A DNA stretch of 64,000 nt. Origin: Ridgeia piscesae (Eukaryota; Annelida; Polychaeta; Sabellida; Siboglinidae). Of this stretch, positions 1 through 10,930 are shown one piece after another (position 1 is the first letter of the stretch; the number at the start of each line of letters is the position of its first letter). The DNA lies in the NCBI GenBank assembly GCA_025642075.2, contig JAODUO010000054.1, positions 317,501-381,500 on the forward strand, in the 5' to 3' direction. The notes under the pieces are model-generated. The model saw only the letters and a list, made by a program, of their open reading frames with translations. It was not told where the DNA came from and did no database searches. Both the position numbers and the translations under genes were made by a program.

Positions 1-40
<40 letters not shown>
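1..40. repeat. (TA)n microsatellite at window edge
   Basis: About 20 TA units; continues left of the window. Confidence 0.97.
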
Positions 41-42
<2 letters not shown>

Positions 43-429
43 GTTTAATAAAAAATATAATTAATTTAATTGACAAAATTTCATAAATGATAAATTATTA
101 ATATGATATGTTGTGAACCATATAAAATTCAGTCTACATACATGGAACTAGAAGAGTAAAGTATACTATTATATATATGCAAGAGATGTTGACGAAGGAT
201 ATGGGAACACCATGAAAATCACGACAATAACCAGTCGATGCCATGCTCAGTTACAATCAGGAAATAAAGCGTTTAACCTACAAGATGACGTACCGTTTCA
301 TATCGAAAAATGTCTCTGTACTATGAGAATCATGGAACTGAACTACCATGATTAAGTAAACATGTTCATTCTAAAACTGCATGTCTTATTTCCATTGTTA
401 TCAATTTCCAATGCAAATTATAACTATTA

Positions 430-1410
430 TTTTCTTTCAAAGCACCTGTCACACCTGTACAAAGAAGCACCTGTTTCCCTGATACTCCACTATCTGTTCA
501 GTCAAAATGGCTGTCTCACCTGTACCAAGAAGCACCTGTTTCCTTGATACTCCATTATCTGTTCAGTCAAAATGTCTGTCTCATATGTACAACTGAGCAC
601 CTGTTTCCTTGATACTCCACTATCTGTTCAGTCAAAATGGCTGTCTCACATGTACAAATGAGCACCTGTTTCCCTGATACTCCACTATCTGTTCAGTCAA
701 AATGGCTGTCTTACCTGTACAAATGAGCACCTGTTTCCTTGATACTCCACTATCTGTTCAGTCAAAATGGCTGTCTCACATGTACAAATGAGCACCTGTT
801 TCCTTGATACTCCACTATCTGTTCAGTCAAAATGTCTGTCTCACACCTGTACAAATGAGCACCTGTTTCCTTGATACTCCACTATCTGTTCAGTCAAAAT
901 GTCTGTCTCACATGTACAAATGAGCACCTGTTTCCTTGATACTCCACTATCTGTTCAGTCAAAATAGCTGTCTCACATGTACAAATGAGCACCTGTTTCC
1001 TTGATACTCCACTATCTGTTCAGTCAAAATGCTGTCTCACATGTACAAATGAGCACCTGTTTCCCGATACTCCACTATCTGTTCAATCAAAATAACTGTC
1101 TTACTGTACAAATGAGCACCTGTTTCCTTGATACTCCACTATCTGTTCAGTCAAAATGCTGTCTCACATGTACAAATGAGCACCTGTCTTCCTTGATACT
1201 CCACTATCTGTTCAGTCAAAATGGCTGTCTGACCTGTACAAATGAGCACCTGTTTCCTTGATACTCCACTATCTGTTCAGTCAAAATAGCTGTCTTACCT
1301 GTACAAATGAGCACCTGTTACCTTGATACTCCACTATCTATTCAGTCAAAATAGCTGTCTTACCTGTACAAATGAGCACTTGTTTCCTTGATACTCCACT
1401 ATCTGTTCAG
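430..1410 (-). repeat. Minisatellite of about 63 bp copied from the SACM1L exon 7 donor junction (about 15 copies)
   Basis: On the minus strand each unit contains ACTGAACAGATAGTGGAGTA, coding-like sequence ending TTTGTACA, then a GTAAGA or GTGAGA donor and 15-20 intronic bases. The rightmost unit is the real exon end (codons ETEQ to SFVQ). Inner copies keep the GTRAGA donor although the preceding base varies. Confidence 0.95.
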
Positions 1411-1551
1411 TCTCCACATAGTTGGCTACGTGCCCCTCTGAGTTGACGCCGCGCATGTAGTAGCGTACACCTGCTCGGAAGCAGGACCTCCGTGAAATGA
1501 CCGTGTAGTTGAAGGCATCTCCCTTGATGGTACATGGGGTGATTGACACAT
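1364..1551 (-). CDS. SACM1L: SACM1L exon 7 (last exon in window)
   Basis: It encodes [28 protein letters not shown] and [11 protein letters not shown], ending SFVQ at donor CAG|GTAAGA. The acceptor is a rather weak ACCCAAAG. The last 42 nt of the exon plus its donor are the parent of about 15 tandem copies further into the intron. Confidence 0.92.
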
Positions 1552-4500
1552 CTTTGGGTATGATTTAAGGCAACACACTTGGTGGAACGTGCACTGCTTC
1601 TCCATGGTCAAAATAATAATAAATATAATATTATTATATTATAATGGTTAAAATACAGATTTTTATGGGTACTTTATGCGGCAAAAAATTGTGTATGTTC
1701 CCCAACATTTGTAGAGAACAAAAATGGCAGACGAACAAACATATCTTCACCAATGAATATGAAACATTAGGTTTTATCTGAAAGACTGACTTGTCAAATT
1801 CACGTTCTGGGAGAGAGCGAGAGAGAAAGAGGGGGAGAGAATGGGAGGGGACAGGGAGGGAGGAAGATGGAGGGAGGGGGAAGGAGAAAGGACGGAGGGA
1901 GGGGGAAGAAGAGAGAGGGGGAGAAGGACGAACAGAGAGGGAGAGGGAGGGAGAGACAGGGAGGAAGAGAGATTGAGTGTGTGTATGAGCGTGCACGTGG
2001 GAGTGGGAGTGTATGTGTACATGGGATAGGCCACTCTTAAGGATACTCCCCAGCATGATGGGCAGACAGTACTTGGCCAGTTCCTGCTGCTGGGCCAGCT
2101 CTAGCAGGAGGTGGCTGTTCCAGATGAACCGCACGTCTCCCTGCATCCGTCAATCAATATTCAAAAAGATTAAACAAAACATTACATAATCGTAAAACAG
2201 CAAACTCTATCACTAACAAATATTGAAAAGGCAGATTAATATTTCTTATTACAAACATTTCACAATATTCTCACTCAATGCAGGGTTTTGTGATCATATA
2301 TTTGAATTCAGAAAACTTACTTTTAAAATGATACAGAATATACTGTTCATGCTCCAAGATTCAATTTCACAGCAGGAATTTCTTTCTTTATTTTGTAGTG
2401 ATTTTGGAAAAGTCGCATATTGAAAATAAGCTTACTTTTAAAAACAATTCTTGAAAACAACTTCGTGTCCTGTCCTTGATATTTTCATCCACTCAACCAT
2501 ACCCTATACAGAGCCCATGACCAGATGTAGACTTTGGACCAACACCACGTAAACCATGGACATATACAAATGTAGACCATGGCCCCACCATCAATGTGGT
2601 CCTTCATACATATCCAGTTGGACCCATAATCAATGTAGACTGTGAACTCAATGTGGACTCACAGTCCAATGGACACACACTTAATATGGACCATTGGCTC
2701 ATATCCAATGTAGAGCATTGAATAAGGACCATCCTAGACTCAGGGGGACCAGTGTGTTCTGTAGAGAAATGGAAGAGACGCTGCGTGGACGGACCCGCTC
2801 ATGAAGCGACATCTGTTGGAACTCTGGACTCGTGTTCTGTAGTCGCTGCATCGTGTGTGTGAGGTCATAGGTGGCGCTGTAGTAGTAGCTGTCCGCGGCC
2901 AACATGTGCTCGACCATTGCCAGGTATCGACTGTTGTCCTGCACCTGAGGTATCAGACAGACAGACAGAGTGAACAAACTGGACGATCTGCTGAACTCAG
3001 GTTCCGTACACTTCTCTACATCTGAAATTCAAGGCTATTCAAGACTTTTCAAGGGTATTTGAAAAATAAAGTCAAGACTGTTTTTAATGGCGTATGTACT
3101 TTTAATCACAGTAACTTAGTACATGTATAACACAAAAAACATACATACAAATGACTGGGAACAAAATGGCGCGAACCACAAAGAAATGCTGAATGCCAAA
3201 TGAGCACATGAATTACTTTAACATGTTGGTTTTCCCTCTTCTGCCTGACTGCAATTGGCCTATGGTTGTTACTCATCACAAATGTTGGGTAACAAATTAT
3301 TCTATTGGCAACAGTAAATTTTACGACTTTTCAAGATTATTCTGAAAGTTATCAAGTGATGTGTACATGCCTAGCAGTGCACTAAGATGTACACTGGGCA
3401 GTGATTGGATACAATTAGTTTACGGTATCTTCTGTGGAGTCACCAGTAACATGTACCTGTTGCTCGTTTAGATGGAATGTTGTCTTTGTATATGAAAGCA
3501 CTTGTGTCCCCGTCACCTTCCATATTGTGTGCCCGTTGAGTGTCCCAACTTGTGCCCGGTCTGTGATCACAATCAAGTAAGGCCCTGCAACAACAACATG
3601 CCCAAGATGAACAATCAATTAAGGCTGTGCAACAACTATATGCCCAAGATGGCGCAATCAAGTAAGGCCCTGCCACAACATGTCCAAGATGACGCAATCA
3701 AGTAAGGCCCTGTAACAACAATATGCCCAAGATGACACAATCAAGGCTCTGCAACAACAACATGCACAAGATAACACAATCAAGGCCCTGCAACAACACT
3801 GCAACAGCTGTCAACAACATGCACTAGACGATACGATCAACTAAGGCCTTGCAACAACTACCTGTTCAAGATGACACAATTAAACAGATTCATTGAGACC
3901 CTGAAAGGGATGCTTTCGTGTCTCAAATGATAATGGAAAGGGATTCTTTAAGAACTTTAAACTCTTGTTAATATAATTATTTCATGTAATTCTATTTCAT
4001 TATAATTATGTTAATATATTTTATTAATCACTAATAAGTACGCCATATACAAATGACATAGGTGGATCAGGCCCAAACTAGAAATTCTGGATATGCGGAG
4101 TTTTAGGGATGTGAAAGGGACTTTGTTTATTATTTATATTATCATTTTTAATGATTAACAAAACATAATTCTATTGAAATGAAGGCTTACGGTTATATGA
4201 AATAGTTATATTAAAAAAACATTGTGTACTTTACAGAGAGTTATATATTCTGAAAGAATCCTGTTTCATCATAATTTTGGTCCTGGTCAATGGGATATGA
4301 AAGGGATTTTTCCATGACCCAAAGAATACTTTAAAGTAAGGCCCTGGAACAACATGCTTTAGATGCCACAATAAACTAAGGCCATGCAACAACATGCCCA
4401 AGATGACACAATTACAAGTAACAATATGCACAACATGGTATAATCACCACCAGGATCATGTAACTCACAGGTGCAACATTTAGTCACAGTTAACTGTGAC

Positions 4501-7500
4501 AGAGTCCTAGTGAAATGTTGGCTAACTTAAGTTACTTAACATATCATTTGGCAGAATAAATAAAACATGGAAATGTATTAATAAAATTACCTAGATGTCT
4601 TATTCCACATAACTGCTGCAGACTTTTATTAATTTAGATACATATAATATAAGAGATATATACTATATAAGTTAGTAAGTACACACTGAACATTAGATCA
4701 AGTTAGGATGATTTCTACAAACAATGGTCTTTTGACACAATAATTTCATTTTGTTTTGCTTGATTTAAAATCAAAGAGTATGTTGATACTATGCTAGAGG
4801 TCACCCACCAGCAAGGAGTCGAATGATACCAAAGATGCCATAGATCTGCTTGCTCTCTGACGTCGCTGGGATCTGACCTTCATTCTCTGAAAGTAGAAAG
4901 TGTCAAGAAGTCTCATTCATCAAGATCCAGAATCAAGTTAACATATCTTTACAGTGAGTTACACAAGATTGTTTTGACCGAAACATTGACATCTGATATA
5001 TAATTGGGAAATTTAATGCTATTTATGCCGTAAATGATGAGAAATGTTTATAAGACAATGCAAGTTTTAAAACATTTTCTTCAAAAACATGTGACTAATT
5101 ATAGTATATGTGTAATACCATTTGCCGACATAAACTACGGAAAGTTGGGGAGGCAGTCGTATCCAATATGCAAGCAGAAAAAACACATATAATAAATAGC
5201 TGTAAGAGCTGGAAAGGCGCCACTTACGTTTCAAGCTGATCTCCTGACTGATTCTATCAATCAACAAGAGCTCAGTTTTGTCTGAATCGAGTGGCTCAAT
5301 GAAGATCTTATCAGGTGAAACGTGTCTGCAAAATAACACAGATTATATAGTATATGCCAACTGGGGCTCCGAATACACACTGATACTATAATATGCAACA
5401 TATACACATCATCATCGTATTTTATTTATTGCTTTACCATTGTTACCCTCACTACATGGCATTTATCTATTTTTCAATGGTCCTCTAATGGCACAGTCAT
5501 TGCATCAATACTAAAGGTCAAATCAATTAAACAGAATAGGCTGAACGTGCAAAGTGCAATTCCAGTCGTATCCCAGACATCCCTGTGCTCAGCACAACTG
5601 TCCACTGGCTATAGAGGCTGTTCACATTGTTTTGTTTATATGACGACAGTTTGGCTGCACCAACTGTTACATACATAACCCTCTACAAGGGAGTCACAGG
5701 CCAGCACACAGCACACCTTGCATTGTTCCCAAGCAGCTATTTTCTGATGCCACAAACCAATTAGCATACCCTGGTAAGCATTATGATTATAGCAATAAGC
5801 ATGGTCTAGCTCCATTAGTGATATTACTTTGAGTGTCAGAGCAGAGACAGGCCCAGGTGTCTGGTGCAAGGATTCATGAAGTGTCCCATTACAAAACCTA
5901 CCAGAGCAACCATCTACACAATTCAACCACTGACTGGTTTTCCCGGCCATTTAACCGTCTGTGATGCACATTTGGCCAGCAACAAGACAAATTTTAAATA
6001 GTTATCGACAATAACTGTTCTGTCTAGGAAACATGATCTCACGTCATTCCTGTTGTTAACGTGAGTCTAGCTGGGTGCAGCCACGTCGCATTTCTATTGT
6101 TATGTTAAAGAGTTTTGTTTGCTCTACTGTGCTTGCAAGTCAAATTTACACAGATGGTTTTTATCGACACCACAAATGGAATCAAATTGATATTTCCACA
6201 TACATAAAATAACTTCTGTGCAAGTATAGGGCCTGCAAGTGGGTCACGACACATGGCGTGGCTCCGCGCGACTGGAGCTTATTGGGGACTAAGCGAGACT
6301 AATTGGGGACTGGACACAAGAATAATATTCTAACGATGGATGACAGTTGTAGCTTACGACTGGTGAATACTTGGAAAATCAGTTCATAAATATCTTGTGT
6401 TATACGTTTCTTATCTGAAATGTCCGATTTAATATTGAGTTTATCACACTAGATCACAGACACAGCGATTTACGTAGTGCAGATAATCGACACGATGCTA
6501 GGCTGTATGTGTCTTTTACGGGATTTGCGTTTTACATTGTTGTACGTTGTGGTTTCGATAAGCACTTATATCTGACAAGTTGTCTAAATGCACATAATCA
6601 TAACACATGTATACGTTTGGCCCAAACAGGTTGTACTGTGTGAAAACTGGCACTCTTCATTATTAGTCAAGATCGCCAAACACATGTACTCGCCGCTATT
6701 GCCATGGCAACCACCATAATAATGGGTTAAAATTCATGATTTCCGTGATCATTGTCACCGGCAAAATGTTCCACTACTTCTGCTTGTAATAATCCTTCGG
6801 ACACTATAGCTGAAATACGCTATTTCGGGAGAGTTTGATTATTTTTTGGCTAACACATCACACCCTAGTTTCAAAAGATATATGGGCAGAAACTGTTGTG
6901 ATTTTTTGTGGTAGGCTGTTCCACTTTGGTAGTATTGTTGGTTCAGAAGAATGTCAACCCTGTCATAAATGAGTTCATGGGTGTAATGAATGTTTCCTCT
7001 CGGGTGACCAGTTGGTGAAAGATTGTGCTTTGCGCTATTTGTGAGTAGGTCATCTAAGTTTTTGTATTATTGTGTCCACAGGTGCTACTTTTCTGTAATC
7101 TTGTCTCACTCATTTGGCTGCTCTGAAATTTTTCTAGTGGTAAAAAGAACTCATGCAGTGTCTTGTATGCCAGACATGGGGTCAAAAACATTCGTATTTG
7201 AAAATATTTAAATACTATTTTTTTGTATTTGTATCTGTAGTTAATGTTTACGAATTAAAAGTATTTGTATTTAAATAATTTCCTAAAGTATTTTACTTTT
7301 TCAAATATATTGTCAGTATCAACATTTCTGTTTCAAGATCATATGCAATGCCTGCCAAATTGATTACATTCACTGCAACTTCACCCAACAGTGCTAATTA
7401 CTGATGAAGACACTTGAAGGCATGTGAACCCATGGCCATGGCAGTGACCACAACTTTTGTGAGGATCACTTTTATTTTGCTCAGAGCCAGAAGATGGATT

Positions 7501-8995
7501 AGCACCTGACCGTGACCAACGACCATAGGTCAATATCCCCTTTGTTCTTTAGTCAGGCTCCTAGCAGTCATTAGCAATGTCTCTTCTGAGGGCAACATAG
7601 GCATTTTATTACGGACATCCTGGCTTAACATAACAAACAACATATTTTGGCCTTTACCTCTGTGGATAGAGGTTTTTGAGTCAGTTGTCACTGTGATGTT
7701 GTTAGCAATAGCAATACTCCCTAGAACTGGTATGTCATCATATGAGCAAAACACTAATTAATCTCAATATAGGAGTTGCCTTTCTTTTACCTACATAGAA
7801 ATACATCCTGAAAATTAAAAATATTTGAACTAATTTCCAATGTATTTGTATTTAAAAAGTATTTGTATCCCTCGAGAGTATTTGTATTTAAATACATTTC
7901 AATGTATTTGACCCCATGTCTGTCGTATGACTCGTACTTTAGCCCGAGTTTGATTAACTTGATATTTCACCTGAGGAAGCCCAAGGTATTGTTGCCTTTG
8001 TTGCAAACATTTGTGATGTCCCAGCAAAGGTCAGAGGTGATCTTCACTCCAAGCTATTGTGTTTCAGTGTCTGTACTGAGAGTGTGACCATGGAGGTGGT
8101 ACTGTGTTGTGCATCTTATGGAAAGGGATGGTGCAAGGAAACTTTTCTATGACCTTTTACTTCCTGACCTAACCATGAAAACAACCTCTTACAACTGCCA
8201 ATCTTCTCCTCACATATCTTATATATATGTATATAAACACGTCACTAGGTTAAAAAATATTTAAATTCCAATAAAGAATACAATTTACAAAACAAACACA
8301 AAACTCAACATCATTTCTGACTATGCATTGCTCAGCAATTTCTGTAACATCAGTATTTTGCCACAACATTGCTACACAAATGAAGTTAAAACATTCTTAA
8401 ACCTAAGTTGACCATAACTAACCCTAAACTTAGCCTAAACCGTAACAATCGTCGCTTTGACACAATACCGATGTTACGGTAATCACTGTGTTATCACAGA
8501 GTTACGTGTAGCCGCCGCAGATGATGTTGTCGAGTTGCCAGTGAGTGTTGCACAAGTTTGTTTGATGAATTTTTATTTGTTTCAGTAATGTGATTTTATT
8601 TTGTAACCTACCTAGTGTGTGTAGTGTGTACATTACGTATATAAGTGATGTGACCGTGAGAAGTTTGGTAGCTGTATTCTTATGTGGGGTAACTAATTAA
8701 TCCTGAAAAGGTCTATTCTCGCGCTAACGAAAATGTTTCGTTCTGGTGCGAACTGGACTGTGAGTCACCGAGACCGAAGACTGGGAATGGGCGGGTGACG
8801 ACTGGGCTGAGCCCGAGGTATTTAATTTTTACGACACAATTAATCACTAAAGCGTTTGGCGGTTCTTGTAGGTAATTTTTATGGTTAGGTCAAAAAGTGA
8901 ACGATCCCAACTAGAACGTTTTGTTGTGGAACTGAAATAATACAGAATACGTAAAATGTGTCCACTTACAATCTTAATGACACGTTCACTTCCAT
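1364..8995 (-). CDS. SACM1L: SACM1L ortholog, phosphatidylinositol-4-phosphate phosphatase SAC1 (5' part, 7 exons)
   Basis: Sac1 is an ER/Golgi membrane phosphatase that removes the 4-phosphate from PI4P. Seven minus-strand exons join in phase: 8970-8995, 5228-5325, 4809-4886, 3457-3584, 2795-2944, 2047-2140 and 1364-1551. They give 254 residues that align almost without gaps to the N-terminal half of vertebrate SACM1L. Recognisable blocks are [66 protein letters not shown] and [12 protein letters not shown]. These form the N-terminal SAC subdomain and the start of the catalytic one. The CX5R catalytic loop and the two C-terminal membrane helices would be encoded left of the window and are not seen. 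Every junction is GT-AG and phases sum correctly (762 nt). The start is the only ATG in frame with a consensus donor whose phase fits exon 2. Two introns carry splice-junction-derived repeat arrays. Confidence 0.93.
1806..1976. repeat. Polypurine (GA/GGA-rich) tract
   Basis: An almost pure purine run of 170 nt in a SACM1L intron just past exon 6; pyrimidine-rich on the gene's sense strand. Confidence 0.9.
2047..2140 (-). CDS. SACM1L: SACM1L exon 6
   Basis: Acceptor GATGCAG. It encodes [19 protein letters not shown] and ends LPIMLG plus one base before GTATCC. Joining to exon 7 keeps the exact residue count of the family between the LPV..HG-like segment and the CTIKG segment. Confidence 0.9.
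2500..2720. repeat. Degenerate tandem repeat (AATGTAGACCATGGACC-like)
   Basis: Diverged copies of TGTAGACCATGG and TGTGGACC lie in the SACM1L intron between exons 5 and 6. Period is uneven. Confidence 0.5.
2795..2944 (-). CDS. SACM1L: SACM1L exon 5
   Basis: Exactly 50 codons in phase 0, starting [15 protein letters not shown] and containing [17 protein letters not shown]. Acceptor ACCTCAG. The donor, GTCCGT, is a weak GT site, but the join HER|GDVRF fits the family. Confidence 0.93.
3457..3584 (-). CDS. SACM1L: SACM1L exon 4
   Basis: Acceptor GTTGCAG, donor GTACAT. It encodes [14 protein letters not shown], then [13 protein letters not shown], ending NEQQ. The acceptor and the first bases of this exon are repeated several times in the intron just upstream (see the repeat at 3570-3880). 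Confidence 0.93.
3570..3880 (-). repeat. Minisatellite copied from the SACM1L exon 4 acceptor junction
   Basis: Imperfect units of about 35-45 bp carry, on the minus strand, TTGTTGCAG followed by GGCCTTACTTGATTG, which is the real acceptor plus the first exon bases. About seven copies lie here. Confidence 0.88.
4335..4420 (-). repeat. Outlying copies of the exon 4 acceptor repeat
   Basis: Two further units with the GGCCTTACTT or GGCCTTAGTT core and the following CATGTTGTT tract lie about 460 bp from the main array, in the same SACM1L intron. Confidence 0.7.
4809..4886 (-). CDS. SACM1L: SACM1L exon 3
   Basis: Acceptor CTTTCAG, donor GTGGGT. It encodes a loop and then [15 protein letters not shown], the conserved 'IFGILG' strand of SAC domains. 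The phase fits both neighbours. Confidence 0.9.
5228..5325 (-). CDS. SACM1L: SACM1L exon 2
   Basis: Acceptor TTTTGCAG, donor GTAAGT. It encodes [16 protein letters not shown] followed by [14 protein letters not shown], residues about 9-41 of the SAC domain N-lobe. Confidence 0.92.
7171..7922. mobile_element. hAT-like nonautonomous DNA transposon
   Basis: Both ends begin CAGACATGGGGTCAAA in inverted orientation, followed by related AT-rich tracts rich in GTATTTGTATTTAAATAC, as in many hAT terminal repeats. Flanks TTGTATGC and TCGTATGA match at 6 of 8 bases, consistent with an aged 8-bp target duplication. The 750-bp interior has no transposase ORF. It lies in SACM1L intron 1. The class is inferred from TIR start and TSD length. 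Confidence 0.7.
8970..8995 (-). CDS. SACM1L: SACM1L exon 1 (start codon, 8 codons plus 2 nt)
   Basis: The start codon is at 8995-8993 and reads MEVNVSLR, then two bases, then donor GTAAGT. Joining to exon 2 gives [10 protein letters not shown], which matches the SAC1 N-terminus. The exon is tiny and separated from exon 2 by a 3.6 kb intron. It is identified by frame, donor quality and alignment, not by length. Confidence 0.8.
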
Positions 8996-10777
8996 CTCGA
9001 TTGACTTCGCCGACAACCAGCAGGAAGTAATTCGTGACTCATACTTGTGCGAACCGCTGTGTATTTGTTTCTTATTTGAATATCTTTTAGACCGCAGTCA
9101 CGCATTTGGATTGATATATGTATATGCAAATTTTAAGTAAGTTGATGGTGACTATGATTTTAATATGTAATTATTTTATACGGATTTTCATTTTTGCAAA
9201 ACATTTATTTGGGTTATGTTTTGATGTCGGAGGAAAGATGTTTTGTATGTATTTGTCATTTTTTGGCATTATTTACATTGTCTAGCATGTTATGCCTATA
9301 AATTTATGCTTATAATTGTTATTTAAAAATATGATGATGTCTAGTCAATGTTATGTGATCGCCTACAACTATCAACATGGTTTTAATGCAAAATGTAATA
9401 GTATAAGAAAAATACAAATATTAAGTATATTTTCATTTCACAATTTTATTGTAAATATATACAATAGCGACTAGCCATTGTCATAAAAGCACTTATGGAA
9501 CTTAATTACGTCACTGGTAACCATCTGTAACAGACCTGTTATGCCACAATAACTTCATATCTTTTGGTAGAAGATTGCTGCATTTCTATTCCTGGAAATT
9601 AAAAGTAAGACATTAAATTCATTACATAGACCAATATCCTATCTAATAGTGTAATGAAACCACACTACTAATTTAACCCTTATCTTAATTATATAAAAGT
9701 ATACAGAATTATATAGAATTGTTATGGCCAGTTAAATTTCTATATAATCCTACATAATTCCCACACAACAGCTAATCTATGTCCTGTATTAGACTGCCAG
9801 TGAAGGATATAACTTGCATTATAACTGACGTTGCTCTATTCCGGTGATCCTGTTCACAAACATAATATGATACGACAAACACTGTACTTTGCAGCAAGTG
9901 TTCAACTTGCACAAAATAACAATGCCTGAATCTGGTATACATGCATGCACACTTCCAATATCAAGCCATGTTGACAAGCATTCCATTACAAATACCACAT
10001 GGTCGTTATGGTTGAACGTATTTACAATTAGCTAAGTTTGCATAACTGGGATATGCAGAAAACTCTGACTGGATTTATAAGACAGAGTCCCATTAATATT
10101 ATGCAAATACATGATTCATTTATCAGACCCCCTAATTTGCATGATGATAATTACGCTATCCTTACATAGACATTATTAGGCACACTGACATATTTGGCAC
10201 AACACAGTTGAAACCAGACGATACATAAAACGATGCAGCGATTACCCACTACTAAGTTTTGTGTTCACTGCCATCATCAAAACAGTCTTAATATTGGTCC
10301 GATGAATGAACTCTAACCAATTCTTTTGTATGACTTTCACCAATGTGAGCAAGATATCTTATCACAATAAAAAATTAACATTAGTCAATAAGTTATGATA
10401 CTAACTACAAGTAATACAGTGATGTCAGACATTGACATTTTGCAGACAGTCTTCATTGGTCGAAGTCCATCACAATATTATTGGTTGTCGCACAGATTGA
10501 GAAAAGACACATATATCCTTCAGCTTGTGTAAGCGGTGATTTGATCCATGAAACCTACAGACAGCTAGCTGTGCAATAACTCTACAGTCATTACCTCACA
10601 GTAACAAGGTGATGTTATCATCAGCATTTGAGAACATCAACTTCCATTTTAATACTCCATGTAAACAGCTAAACAACACACTGTTCAGTCTTGTATAAGT
10701 GCGTTTGATGAGCCATAGTCATTCAGATGAGAGCTGTCAATACAACTCTAATGTAACTAATCTTTTCATAGGTTTCT
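8996..10777. other. Interval between ELMO and SACM1L
   Basis: It should hold the ELMO 3' UTR and the SACM1L promoter and 5' UTR. AT-rich, with no convincing ORF, TATA box or conserved motif that I could point to beyond the possible poly(A) hexamer. Confidence 0.6.
9445..9450 (-). terminator. Possible ELMO polyadenylation signal
   Basis: AATAAA on the minus strand about 1.3 kb past the ELMO stop codon and 450 bp before the SACM1L start. It is the first canonical hexamer I found in this interval. No transcript evidence. Confidence 0.3.
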
Positions 10778-10930
10778 TCACATATTGTAAGCGAAGTCAT
10801 AGTTGGCTGGTTCGGCTGGGATTGGTGGCGGTGTTTCTGGGATTGTGATTCCTTCGGTGTCAAGTAGCCGTAGTTTTATTTCCATCGTCAGTAACGTCTC
10901 AAGGTCCTGCTTCATCAGGTCACTCGTCAT
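10778..10930 (-). CDS. ELMO: ELMO exon 21, stop codon
   Basis: It encodes [30 protein letters not shown] and the proline-rich [19 protein letters not shown], ending in TGA at 10780-10778. The PxxP tail binds the DOCK SH3 domain in the family. Acceptor TTGTAG. The first 42 nt and the acceptor are duplicated in tandem upstream. Confidence 0.95.
   Translation of the reverse strand: MTSDLMKQDLETLLTMEIKLRLLDTEGITIPETPPPIPAEPANYDFAYNM

Noticed and set aside
5636..5950. Minus-strand 104-residue ORF beginning MAGKTSQW as the SACM1L start
   Set aside because: It does not resemble the SAC1 N-terminus and its phase does not fit exon 2; 8970-8995 does.
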